In this document: positions 23,301 through 33,767 of the stretch, one piece after another
Numbering within the stretch: position 1 is the first letter of the stretch
Layout of the letters: the number at the start of each line of letters is the position of its first letter
Assembly (NCBI GenBank): GCA_963573315.1
Contig: OY752144.1
Span: forward strand, 124,001-188,000
Reading direction: 5' to 3'
Source: Entomortierella parvispora
Lineage: Eukaryota > Mortierellomycota > Mortierellomycetes > Mortierellales > Mortierellaceae
Length of the DNA stretch: 64,000 bases
Program-made: the position numbers and the translations under genes
Notes under the pieces: generated by a model
Told to the model about the DNA's origin: nothing
Database searches by the model: none
What the model saw: only the letters and a program-made list of their open reading frames with translations

Positions 23301-23522
23301 GAAACAAAAAAAAAAAAGTAAAGGACCCGTGCTGTAGTCGCTTGGGATGTGTAAATAAATGTCGCCTGTACTCATTCCAAAGTACCGCAAAGAGTGAGGT
23401 AAAAAAAAAAAGGCCAATCCCTCTCCCCCCGGTACAATTGAGCAAAGGGTCTCCTTCGCTCCAGACCTCGGTAGTCCCGGGTCAGCACACTGGAGACCTG
23501 GGCTCTTCAAAAGGAGCAAAAG

Positions 23523-23596
23523 TGTTTGTACTCGGACTTGAACCGAGGACCGTCTGTGTGTTAGACAGACGTGATAACCAACTACACCATACAAAC
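23523..23596 (-). tRNA. tRNA-Val (anticodon AAC), second copy
   Basis: Reverse complement is identical to the tRNA-Val at 10607-10680, with the same 74 bases including A73. Flanking sequence is unrelated, and TCACGTGA palindromes occur at about 23647 and 23684 on its upstream side. Confidence 0.95.
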
Positions 23597-23807
23597 GAAG
23601 CTTTAGATACCGACAGAGGTTCCAGGTGCGACCAGTGATGACGGTATCACGTGACACACATAAATCACATGACTTACGATAATCACGTGACCGGTGATCG
23701 TTGGGGTGGACGCGCCATATGGTTCAATCATGAAGGGGGTAACCTTCGACAAGAGAAAAAACCTGAAAGGGGTAATAGAGGTCTGGGAGGTGTATATTTC
23801 AAATTGT

Positions 23808-24526
23808 TTAGAGCTTGACTCCTGAATAAAGTGCAAAAAGTTCTGGCATATAGTTCATAACCAAAGTGGAGATAGAGAACCTATACATGGTCGCAAGGAA
23901 AAAAAAAGAAAAGAACCAAGGAGTAGGGAAAAAATTTGAGTAACAGCATGGAGCTCTATGTGGGGGGTGTGGATGATACATGCGGATCTAAAAGAAGATC
24001 ATCCCTCGCGTTCAGGAGGGATGTGTGTGACTTACAGAATTGTTGCTGTTGGGGATCCCATAAGACCTCCCTCGCTTGCCCTCTGGTTCAAATAGGACTC
24101 TACAGAAAAGATCATGCCGACCCAAAGACTCGTTCGGTTCTATAAAGGCGAACAATAGAGAGAGAGAGAGAGAGAGAGAGAAAGAAGACGATCAATGGCA
24201 GGTCTTGGTTCCCGACTTTTCTTCGAAATGGATATCCTGGGAATCGATTTCCTGCAACATACTCTGATCATGAGACCAACGACGGCTATCGATCCAAGGA
24301 AAAGGTTGGAAGGAGAGTTAGTTTCCGGACGAAAATTACAAAAACACACGCCCTCTTGTCCTTGTTCGTTCTTATTTCTTCTCCGCATGTGATGCATGTT
24401 ACCCAGGACAAGAGCGACAAAGCCAGGAACATCGGGGTCATCATCCTCGATGCGCTTCACTTCTGGCTTGTACTCCACGATAGCGTCGGGTCTCCTTGGG
24501 TCTGAGGTCGAGGCTTTGGACGACAT
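23808..24526 (-). CDS. WDR83OS: Asterix (WDR83OS) homologue, PAT complex subunit
   Basis: Small ER membrane protein; in animals Asterix and CCDC47 form the PAT complex, an intramembrane chaperone working beside SEC61 during insertion of multipass proteins. Exons: 24403-24526, 24263-24285, 24036-24139, 23808-23880; 107 aa, the family length. The hallmark SDPRRPDAIVEYKP is at the N-terminus. Three helices follow: FVALVLGAVVGLMIR (spanning exons 1 and 2), RTSLWVGMIFSVESYL, and TILFSISTLVMNYM across the last junction. No single reading frame shows the gene; it appears only after removing three introns. Splices are GT-AG and keep frame. Confidence 0.9.
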
Positions 24527-25295
24527 TGGTGTGTGTTGGTGGGTCTGATGATGGTTGGCAGGTCCTTGAGAGCTGAAGATGCAAGATGCGACAGGGCCGC
24601 CAGGAGGGTAGAGTGGATGCACGTGACCCGCATTTTTTTTTTCTGAAAGCGCGTTTCGTTCTGCACTTGGTGCCTGCACCGTCTCTGTGGGTGTTTGTTA
24701 TCATCTGGCGTGGTGGATCTTCATTGAGCCATTGTAGAAGGGGAACAGCAGTGGAAGGAGGGGAGGCCCCGGCCAATGTCCTAAAGATGAAGTGTGGCGG
24801 TGTCATGAGGAGGGGGCGGCCTTTGTGCCGCTTTTGTCTACCTACTGTGCCATTCAGCCCTGTGTTCACAAAAAGAGCAAAGTGAGGTCCACAGTTCCAA
24901 AAGAACAAAAAGAAGGAAAAGAAGGGTCGGGGGGACGGAGGGGCATGCAAGCACAGACAGCAATTCGCGCTTTGTGAGAGCGTGCTGTTGCTGATATCAT
25001 CTTCCTCTCTTCGAGGGGATCGGGGTCATTATTGAGCAATAACCAGGCATTGAAGGGATAAATAGGCCACCCTCCCCTCCTTCTCTCGTGCCAAACGCTC
25101 ATTACTTTTCCTCTCTCTCTTCTTTCCCACAGTCTTCATTCCCTTCCCTTCCTTCACGACACACATTCATCATGGCAAGTGTTCTCACCTAACGAAGCTT
25201 TTTTACCCTGCATACTCATTGTCTCAGAATGCACTGTTCCTAACCCTCGTCCGTCTTCCGTGTTCATTCAGTCCCATTCCTACTCTGAATCGCAG
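24527..25295. other. Divergent promoter region, Asterix and EF-hand gene
   Basis: No gene seen. A CACGTG lies near 24619, and GGGATAAATAGG near 25057 could be the TATA element of the EF-hand gene. An ATG at 25170-25172 is followed by GCAAGT and may belong to a first exon ending in a GC donor. Confidence 0.5.
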
Positions 25296-25739
25296 ATGGT
25301 CAACATCAAGCAGCAGTTCAATGTCCTCGACCAGGACGGCGACGGCTTCATCACCGAGAAGGAATTCAATGCCGCTCTCAGGAACGCCAACCGAGACCCT
25401 GAGGACTATGACTCGCAACAATTCTTCTCGGAAGCCGACACGTCCAGGGATGGCAAGATTACCTTTGCAGAGTTTGTCCAGGCCTGCCACAAGTTGGGCC
25501 TCGGTGCCTCTGCCCCGGCCTCGGGTAGACCTACCAGCAGGGATGCCAGGGAGATCGATGCCATCTTCCGTTCCTTTGACTATGACGGCAACGGTTTGAT
25601 CAGTGCCGCAGAATTGAAGAGGACTTTGAGCGCTCAGGGAGAGAACCCCACCGACGCCGATATTGAGCAGATGATGATTGCCGCCGACAAGAACAGGGAT
25701 GGCCTTGTCGACCGCTCCGAGTTTGAAAAGATGCTGTAA
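25296..25739 (+). CDS. Four-EF-hand calcium sensor, calmodulin-like
   Basis: A 147-aa protein of calmodulin size with four EF loops: DQDGDGFITEKEF, DTSRDGKITFAEF, DYDGNGLISAAEL and DKNRDGLVDRSEF. All four keep Asp at position 1, Gly at 6 and Glu at 12, so all should bind calcium. It is divergent from calmodulin itself (MVNIKQQFNVL start, linker with GASAPASGRPTS), so I call it calmodulin-like. The ATG at 25296 follows an acceptor (CGCAG). An upstream ATG at 25170-25172 directly before GCAAGT could form a mini-exon, adding one Met through a GC-AG intron; otherwise the intron lies in the leader. Confidence 0.9.
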   Translation: MVNIKQQFNVLDQDGDGFITEKEFNAALRNANRDPEDYDSQQFFSEADTSRDGKITFAEFVQACHKLGLGASAPASGRPTSRDAREIDAIFRSFDYDGNGLISAAELKRTLSAQGENPTDADIEQMMIAADKNRDGLVDRSEFEKML

Positions 25740-26066
25740 TCATCTCCTTGTAGTTTTTCTCATACTTTCCCCCCCGATTGACCTGTAAAAATAGCTGATT
25801 AAAGCCCGTTTCTCAAATGAAAGAAAAAAGAGAGGTCGTGTAGTACACAGCAATTGGCAAACAAAGCATTCAAAACCACATTGGACCCATCATTCGCGTC
25901 TTGGACGCGTCTGCTGCTGTCTCTTCACACCTCAATTGTTTGCCCTCCCAATGGAGAGATCCATCTTGCGAGTTTTACGTCTGAGTTGTCATGCGTGAAA
26001 AAAAAGCAATTTATTGTTTCTCCAGCGTAGAAGTCTATGGTAGAAGATAGCCGTGTTCTTTTCGGA
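25740..26066. other. Convergent 3' region
   Basis: Between the stops of the EF-hand gene and the palmitoyltransferase. No coding sequence seen. Confidence 0.5.
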
Positions 26067-28305
26067 CTACCTCAATTCGCCACTGGCGAGTCGTGGAGAT
26101 GGGTGTGGAGTCGGAAATGAGCGGCCCATACTACTTACACTCGTCTCACTATCATCACCACTCGACTCGTCCCCTCCACCGCCAGTTCTTGCTGGCACTG
26201 CTAGAGACAAAATCGGCTCTGGCGTCCCTGACCCTTGACGAAGGGTCGATTGACTAGACGTGGTCCGAACAGTAGGTAGGGCTGATGCTGTACTAAATCG
26301 CAGTTGACTCGTGGATCCATATCCACCGTTGGCTAACGTGCGCCCCGCACTCGACTTCACCTGCTCCAATGCATTGGAGACAAGTCGTTTATAGACATTG
26401 TCGTTGTATACTTCATGAAGACCGTCGCCGGGAGTGTTTCCATAAGGAACTGCAATTGCAATTGCAAAACGAAAGAGAAATCAAAACTGTTAGTTCACTT
26501 TCCACGGGCATAAAGAAAACCAAAAAACCAAAGGGATGACAAGGTGCTCGTCTCACTCACCAAACCAAAGCCACCAAGAGTTGCCCATGATGCTCTTCCA
26601 GTTTTCCAACCAGGATCCGCGGTCCCAAAGCTGTTCCCCATGTTCTACTTTGACGATCTTGAACTCTGGGAGGTATCCCCCAGTCGTTGACAAGGGTGAC
26701 TCTGTGTCCGTGAATTGTACTCGAATAAAAGTGTTCCTGAGATCCTGCAAAGATTCGATCGTCGTCCTGTTCTGAACAATATACACTGTATGGGCGCCCG
26801 TAAACGACACAATCAGCAAGGCCAAGAGGAACGACATGACTGTAATGACAGCCCATTGAACATCAAAGACACAGTCGGTCGGAAGGGGGTCCTGTTGTCC
26901 TGGTCCATTGGAGGCATTCAGCTCGCACTGTCGGAGGGCCGAGATGAGTATTGGTACCATGGTCACGACGACAAATACTGCCAAAGCAGATGCGTAGAGG
27001 ATGAAGAGGTAAAAGAACTTGTGGTTGTTATAGCCGATACAACCATTGACCCAAGGGCAGTGATGATCCATCCTCAGGACGCACTGGTCGCACTCTGAAC
27101 AGTGGTGGCATCGATCTGGTTTGACTATGAGACAAATATCGCACCAACGAGACCGACCGTCTCGCTGTGCAAGACTCAAGGTCGCCTCTGGTCTGTCAGG
27201 AGGCAATGTTGAGTTGTTTCCTTGTTCCGAGGTAATGTCCACGCGGAAATCTTCAGTGGCACCTGTGCTTCCAATGGCACGATCTTTGGCGGATTTGATA
27301 CTGCTCCTACCAATGGACTGGTAAAAGACTCCTGTGCCACTTTGCGACGACGCCCCTCCGGTTGCCAAAAGTGGTGTGTTTACAGACGGATCGACTTGAT
27401 TTTTTGAATTGTTAGCCAGCTTCCCCGGGTATGATTTTGGTGTCCTTTGCGGTTGATATGGTGTTGTTGTGAATGGGGCTGGGACGGGAGGATTCCTGAG
27501 TGGCGGCTGCAGAGGGAAAAAAAAAGAAAAGGCAAATGTCAGTCATGTTGAGCTTGCAATTGATCCTTGAAAAGATCCTCGTGTCCAGTGAACACCTCCC
27601 ACTTGCCTTGAGAGGAGAGCCAGGCGATCGGAAAATGGTACGAGCATAGGATATAAAGAACAGCAAGGACAGAGTATTGAGAATGCCGACATAGATGCCT
27701 GAAAAAGAGAGTGGTTAAACAACATGATTCACCGATCGTCTTGGCAAAAGAGAGAGCGCGCCTTATAAAACAGGGCCACTCACCTGCTTGGACCTTGTGG
27801 TTCAAGGTACGCCAGATGTATCCAACTAGTAGAGAGGAGAAAGACAGTGAGTTTTCCAATGAAGGTCATGTTCGGAGAAAGACGCGAAAAAGGGCCTGTG
27901 TCGGAACTTACTACAAACATGAACCGTGTAAATGTAGTAAATGTACACGATCACTACGGTTAGCAGCAATGGCAGCAATTGCGACACGAACCCTAGCAAT
28001 TTGCTAGAGCAGGACGCAGCCGCTCCAGTTTCTTCCGCCGTCTCTTGCCGCCCGTGTTCTTGATCCACAGTATGGTTGTAATAAAGCGAATCACTGGCGG
28101 CCATTACGGCTGCATGCTGGGTTGCTGCCAGCGCAGTGGTTGGCTGAGTCGAGGAGGACGATGTGGAGGTGATGGAAGTCAAGGTGGATGGCAGAGCCAA
28201 GGCGGAAGGGTGGACTTTGTATGTGCCGGCGGCAAGACCGCCCGCTGCAGCAATCGCTCCTGCAGCCACGGGTTGTTGGTCCGGGTGCTGCTCGCCAAAG
28301 GTCAT
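26067..28305 (-). CDS. DHHC palmitoyltransferase
   Basis: Transfers palmitate to cysteines of membrane-associated proteins. Exons: 27912-28305, 27784-27825, 27607-27698, 26561-27506, 26067-26449; 618 aa. Two helices precede the Cys-rich domain (LLPLLLTVVIVYIYYIYTV; GILNTLSLLFFISYA). The domain (~residues 276-330) reads WCDICLIVKPDRCHHC, then CVLRMDHHCPWVNGC, with the DHHC active site at 323-326. Two more helices and the TTxE motif (NRTTIESL) follow. The N-terminus (Ala/Ser/Thr-rich) and C-terminal tail are low complexity. Exon 3 ends CTCAAG before GCAAGT, so intron 3 appears to be GC-AG; frame and sequence require it. Resembles fungal Pfa3-type enzymes, but substrates cannot be inferred. Confidence 0.93.
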
Positions 28306-28698
28306 TAAAATATCGTGTGGGGTCAAAGGGCAAGATCGGCAGGATGGGAAGGATGCACGGAATGGAAAGAGGAGGAAGAGGACGGCGTAGAGGGAAGCGG
28401 AGAACAAAGAGAGAGCTGAAAGGGCTGAAGGAAGATCAGAGGAGAAACGGACAAGAAAGGCAAGGGGTCATTAGTCGTGTGCATGGATGCACTGGAGGGG
28501 GAATTCAGCAAGGAGCAAGCACCAATGCCAGGGTCATTGGGGCGAGAGACGGGCAGGCAGGCAGGCAGGCTGATGCAAAGGGGCTGGCTGGCTGGCTGGA
28601 AAAGGGAGTTCGCTCTCAAGGGGAAAGAGAGGAGGAGGGTGAAGGTGGAAGGGTGGATGGGTGGATATTCCTTTTTTCTTTTATTGACGAATCTCTCT
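28306..28698. other. Intergenic, palmitoyltransferase promoter
   Basis: No gene seen. GGCAGGCAGGCAGGC and GGCTGGCTGGCTGG short tandem tracts lie at 28550-28590. Confidence 0.5.
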
Positions 28699-29242
28699 CT
28701 ACCCGCCATGCAGTGTCGAGATGAACACAATCTCGTCGCCATCCTGCAGCTCGTACTCGAGCTCGCCCTCCAGCTCCCAGTCTGCTCCGTTGATGAGGAC
28801 CAGGATCCCTGACCGACTGTATCAATGAAAGAAAAAAAAAAAAGAGAAAGAGGTCAACTTCTTGCTGACAAAGAAACGGTTCTTCAGCTCGCTCACTCAT
28901 GCTGTCTGCTCCTCCTTACACTGAACCGTCAGGTCCGACAAACAGCTCCGGACGCTCCTTGAGCAAATGGACTGCCATCCATCCAATCAGATCCCGAATG
29001 GTTGCGGCATGACTGTTTGATCCCTGTGCAAAGGTGGCCGGCACCTTGGTATGGATGGTCTTCTTGTTGTCAAACAGCAGTTCCATGCCGCCGCTATGTG
29101 AATGATTCGATCAGGTAGATCCAAAGCATGACATCAGTTGGGAAAGTCCAGCTTGTTCAATGAGGATTTATAATGAAAGAACAAGAGAGGAAGAGGTAGC
29201 CCAGTACCTGAACTGCAGCTCGATCGCTAGACTCTCACTCAT
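28699..29242 (-). CDS. URM1: URM1, ubiquitin-related modifier and sulfur carrier
   Basis: Sulfur carrier for 2-thiolation of wobble uridine in cytosolic tRNAs; also conjugated to proteins under oxidative stress. Exons: 29208-29242, 28920-29093, 28699-28816; 108 aa. The beta-grasp core runs [11 protein letters not shown], then [17 protein letters not shown]. The C-terminus reads [14 protein letters not shown], ending in the di-glycine that becomes the thiocarboxylate. Its ATG lies only 51 bp after the stop codon of RAD54 on the same strand, so the two transcription units probably overlap. Confidence 0.95.
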
Positions 29243-29293
29243 GGTTGTTCGGATGTGAAGGGGGAGGAAGACAAGAACCATGTGAAATGCAGT

Positions 29294-32200
29294 CTACGAC
29301 TGTTGTGCATCTGTCACACGTGACTTGGTCCGTGCTCTCCGAGTCCGTGCAAGCACAAAACCAACGCCAGGGTCTCTTGCATCTTTGTCCTCCGCGTGTC
29401 CCTCAGCATCTTGGCAGGCTACTTCCCAAAGGATCTTGTCCATCGATGACAGCGATAGACACGCCTCTCCACGCGAACGGGGGTCGATGTGTAGCCATTC
29501 CTGGAGCTCCTTCTTTGCATGATCAATTTTCGCCACATCCATCTTCCCTCGCGGTTGTGGCACAGGAGGTGACCCCCCAGAGTCGTGCGAAACTGTCCCT
29601 GCTCCACATTCGCATCCGAGCAGCGCGTGGGTCATACAGTTCTCGTCCTCCTCGAGCGTGAACAAGTCTCTGAGCTCTGCCGTTGAAAACTTGTTCAGCT
29701 TGTCGGCTGTGTTGTCCTTTTGACCAAATCGCAGAAAATAAAAAAAAACATGTTAGTCCCCCCGTTTTTAAATCTGCTTTCGTGCCAGTCTCCATAGGGT
29801 GCGCCATAGTTACCATGAGCGCGTCGCTGAGTCCAATCTTTGTCAATTGACGCTGATATATCTTCTCTTCGATGGTGCCCGAGAGTAAGAGCCTGTAAAT
29901 GAACACCGGTCTCGCTTGCCCTTCACGGTGGATACGCGCCATGGCCTGGGTATCCACGCTTGGATTCCTATCAATCGCGTCATTTGAGCCTTGGTTAGTA
30001 AGTTTCAGTAGCTCCTTTCCTTCAGTTCAGACCCGCACCAGAAAGTTCCAGGTTCATATTTACCAATCAATATCAAACATGATCTACGAGAGAAGTAGCC
30101 ATTGCACAAGTGCAAAATGTGTATCAGTTTCAAGAATCCAGGATTCACATACGCATGATCCTGTTTCTACCAGGGGCACTTACAAGACGCGAGGCGCCGA
30201 CAAGATTCAGGCCCATTCCTCCAGACTTTGCGCTTAGCAGGAAAATAACTAGTTGTAACGACGTGCGTGTCATGTACAGATGCAAACAGTTTGTTAGAAT
30301 CTTTCTTGATCAAGTTCATTAACGCACCTCCAGAACTAATACATTTCGTGCACGTCGTTGCGTTGAACTTGTCCACGTATTCTTGCCGCTTTTGAGTTGG
30401 TGTAGACCTAAGAAAAAAAAAGTTGACGGCTTTAAGGGTCAGTCCATTTGCTCGATCATTGTTGTGTTTCCAATCTAGGGGCTAGACCGCAGTCCCCCAG
30501 TCATCTCAACGCCACATGCGACATCTCACCCATCCAGTCGAAAAAAACCATAGTTGCTCCTTCGACACAGATCTTCCAACAGATCCAGAGTTTGCGTAAA
30601 GTTCGATACCAAAACAACGCGCTCTGAAGTGTTTCTCTTGAGCGATCTAAGAAACATTTCGACAAACTGCATCTTGCCTGTCAGACAAAAGGTTAGAGAG
30701 AAAAAAGGAGTTAGAATGTTTTTGTAGAAGACCTTTGTCAATGTCGCAGGCATCGTAGAGTTTTCTGCTTACCGCCTAGGTCCGAGCCAATGCCATCACT
30801 GCTAGAAGTCGAGCTCGCGGGAATCAGGTCTTGGAAGCAAGTGTAGAGGTCGTCTGCCTCGACGTTACTCGAAACTACATCCTGGTTTTAGAGGTTGTGA
30901 TTGTTCAATATTAGAGTCTGGTTCTTTTGATGCAGCTCATGTGAGAAAGCATTATAAACAAAATTACCCCCCGTTGTTCAAACGCCAGTTTGGGTGAGTT
31001 GCACAGTTTTCTAAGTGCAGCTATACACATTAGGTGTCGACCGGAATCCGCCGAAAAGCAATCCTTCACAAAGCGAGATTCAAGCATTCGACGATAGATT
31101 TTTGTCTGCAGAAGAGTTGGGCGGCAAAAGACCACGAGCTCCGCTATGAAGTTGTTCAAAGGCTGCCGTTAGCTAGACTCATCGCTGGTGTCTTGTATAT
31201 ACTCCTTCATCCACAGGACTTACATTTAGGAGGCAAGTACTCGTCATTCACAGCTGCAGTGCGTCTGATGATAAACTTCTCTGTCAATCTAGACAACTAT
31301 TTGAAGGCAGAAAACGAGCAGGTTACAAAACATAAACTACAATATCATCTGTTAACACTTTACTGTTGGTCATACTTCAAGAGTCCTATTAGCACAACGA
31401 TTCAGATGGAGTTAGACATCATGTACATGCACCTTACATTTTACGACTCTTATCTAATACTCTCGAATTGAGTTTACCTTTCCAGACCGATGGATGCTTC
31501 CAGCCTTGAGCAATCTGGTTGCCGAGACCTCACAATGGGCTCCTCAAAGACCTTCTTGAAGGTCCCATAGCTCTCAAACAGACCAGGATTGACAAAGTCA
31601 ATCATGGAGTGAAATTCACCTAGGTCGTTCTGAATTGGGGTCCCGCTCAAAATTACGCGACGACGGGTCGGCATCAAGCGGATGGCCTGGGCGGTCTTGA
31701 TGTTGGCAGATTTCAATCTATGGCCCTCGTCCGCGATAATTATATCGAACGCCGCATCCTTCAACTCATCTTGCACAAGCCTCAACTAAAAAGAACGGTA
31801 AAACATCCAGGGATGGCTTTTAGAAAAGGTTTCAGGAAATAATACATAAAAGTGGAGTTCACTTTACCTTCTCGTAACCAATAATCATGACAGGATATAC
31901 TTTTCCAAGAGTAAAGTCTGTCAAGGTCGATTTCGCGTCCACTGCAAAAACTCGCAGGCGCTCGTCTCCGAGCCACTTTTTGAATTCACGTTTCCAGTTC
32001 TATGGAGACCATTGCAATAGTAATGATGATGAGGAGGATACAATGACATCTGGATAGAGCAAGCGCGCCATCACATACCGCGATCAATGAGGCAGGGCAC
32101 ACCACTAGTGCCTTCTTTATAACGGATGATTCTTCCCCATGGAAAGGACTTTGCTTGAGCAATGTCCACAGGAGGGCAATGGTCTGTAACGTCTTCCCGA

Positions 32201-33672
32201 GTCCCATTTCGTCTGCCAAGATGGCTCCATGACCATTGATGTCCGTCATCCCCATGACGCACTCGTATAAGAATCGAATGCCTTCTCTTTGGTGAGGTCG
32301 CAGATGTTGCCCTAGAATGGGATCGATGACCACATCCACCAAGCCAGCATCCCCAGGAACGCGCTTCTTGCCGCAACCTTGAACTACACGTGGATGAGTG
32401 GCTGGAGGGCGAGGCAAGAGGACGGAATGAAGAGAGTTTGGGTCATACCGGGGCTTTGGGGGTGTGGCAATCTCGGTGACTCCTGCAGACATAATGCCAG
32501 CATGTCCTTTGAACTTTGTGGCTGGTATCACGCCACTTGCTATTGAGAGTTCTGGGGTCAAAACCATGCAACGTGTTCAATTGAGACACACAGGATACCG
32601 TCCTTCCTTTATCTTACCTTGCACTGATGAGGCTGTGGATGTTGCTCCACTTATGAAGCACTGTCCTGAGAGATAAGAGGCCGTGTTAAGCGTGGATACC
32701 AGCTATTTAGTATGTTCATGTTAGACCAATGTGCAATACTCGAGTCCTGCCGCGAGTATTCAGTATTATGTACCTCAATATCTCTTCCTGCTAACGACAG
32801 CTCATCTCCAGGCGAGAGATCTTTGGGGGCAGTTTTGCCTCTGCCAATTCTAGAGATTGTGATGATCGAATGGAGTGATTGAGCGACTTGCTTCATGTAC
32901 TGTGTCGCACATAGTCTGATATACTTACTCCTTTCCATCCATATCTTTCAGAGAGTAGCCAAGTCCATCCAAGACAAGAATACCTACGAGCACAAGGCTG
33001 TTAGAAACGAATTCACACCACCTATCTATCATTGACTCGAGTGTACTACCATCGCCGTCCCACGTCTTGTGCTTTTTGTTTGTCTTTTTTCGCCTATTTT
33101 GTCAGAAAAAAAAAACCAGCAGAATTAGGATTCATAGTACCGATCATTGCGTGGTGGAGCTGGTACAGTCAATGGCAATAGGGATAATACCATAGCACAT
33201 TGAAGCAGCTGTAAATCGCCTCCGGTGTGGCTTGACCCGAAGCAGAAAGGGTGCTTTTAGTCATCGTTGGAGGTATTGACGTCTTGACGGACTGAAGGGA
33301 CTTTGATGGCTCATGAGGTGACGCCACCAATTTCAAGATCTTTTCAGGTCCCGACGATGTGGGCAATTCGAGGGATCTCTTTTTAGGCAAGCCAGGTGGC
33401 ATCGCTGCAGCATTGGCGATGGGCCGAAGGGGCGATTTGAATTGTCCTGGTTTTTGGAGAATCGATGGAGATTTGAATGGCGTCTTGAATTTAGTTGGGG
33501 TCGCAATGCTGTTCCTGAAAGAAGGTTGGCTGTCTGTGGTTGCCACCAGATCTGCTGCAGTCGGTGTCTCTGCATCTGCCGTGGAGGAATCCTTGGAGAC
33601 AGGGAGTGGCGTTACCGAGAGATGGAGTTTGGCCTTGAGGCCGCGCTGAGATGGAGCAGCACTTCGTTGCAT
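29294..33672 (-). CDS. RAD54: RAD54, Snf2-family DNA translocase of homologous recombination
   Basis: ATP-driven dsDNA translocase that helps Rad51 in strand invasion and chromatin remodelling. 17 exons: 33191-33672, 33050-33093, 32929-32983, 32774-32849, 32618-32702, 32079-32551, 31868-31999, 31478-31785, 31224-31288, 30968-31143, 30773-30881, 30530-30677, 30343-30407, 30184-30248, 30064-30083, 29814-29967, 29294-29716; 959 aa. The N-terminus is basic and Ser/Pro-rich, then [15 protein letters not shown]. Helicase motifs: [12 protein letters not shown] (I), [10 protein letters not shown] (II), [13 protein letters not shown] (III), [32 protein letters not shown] (V), [13 protein letters not shown] (VI). 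The C-terminus has the Cys cluster around [12 protein letters not shown]. Every junction keeps frame; exon 15 is 20 nt. Confidence 0.95.
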
Positions 33673-33767
33673 TACTCAAAGATCGGATGAATGGAGGAAG
33701 AACGAAGGAAGAAGGAGGGATGAACAATGGATGACAAGGAGACCTTTTTTTATTTTTTTTATGGTGT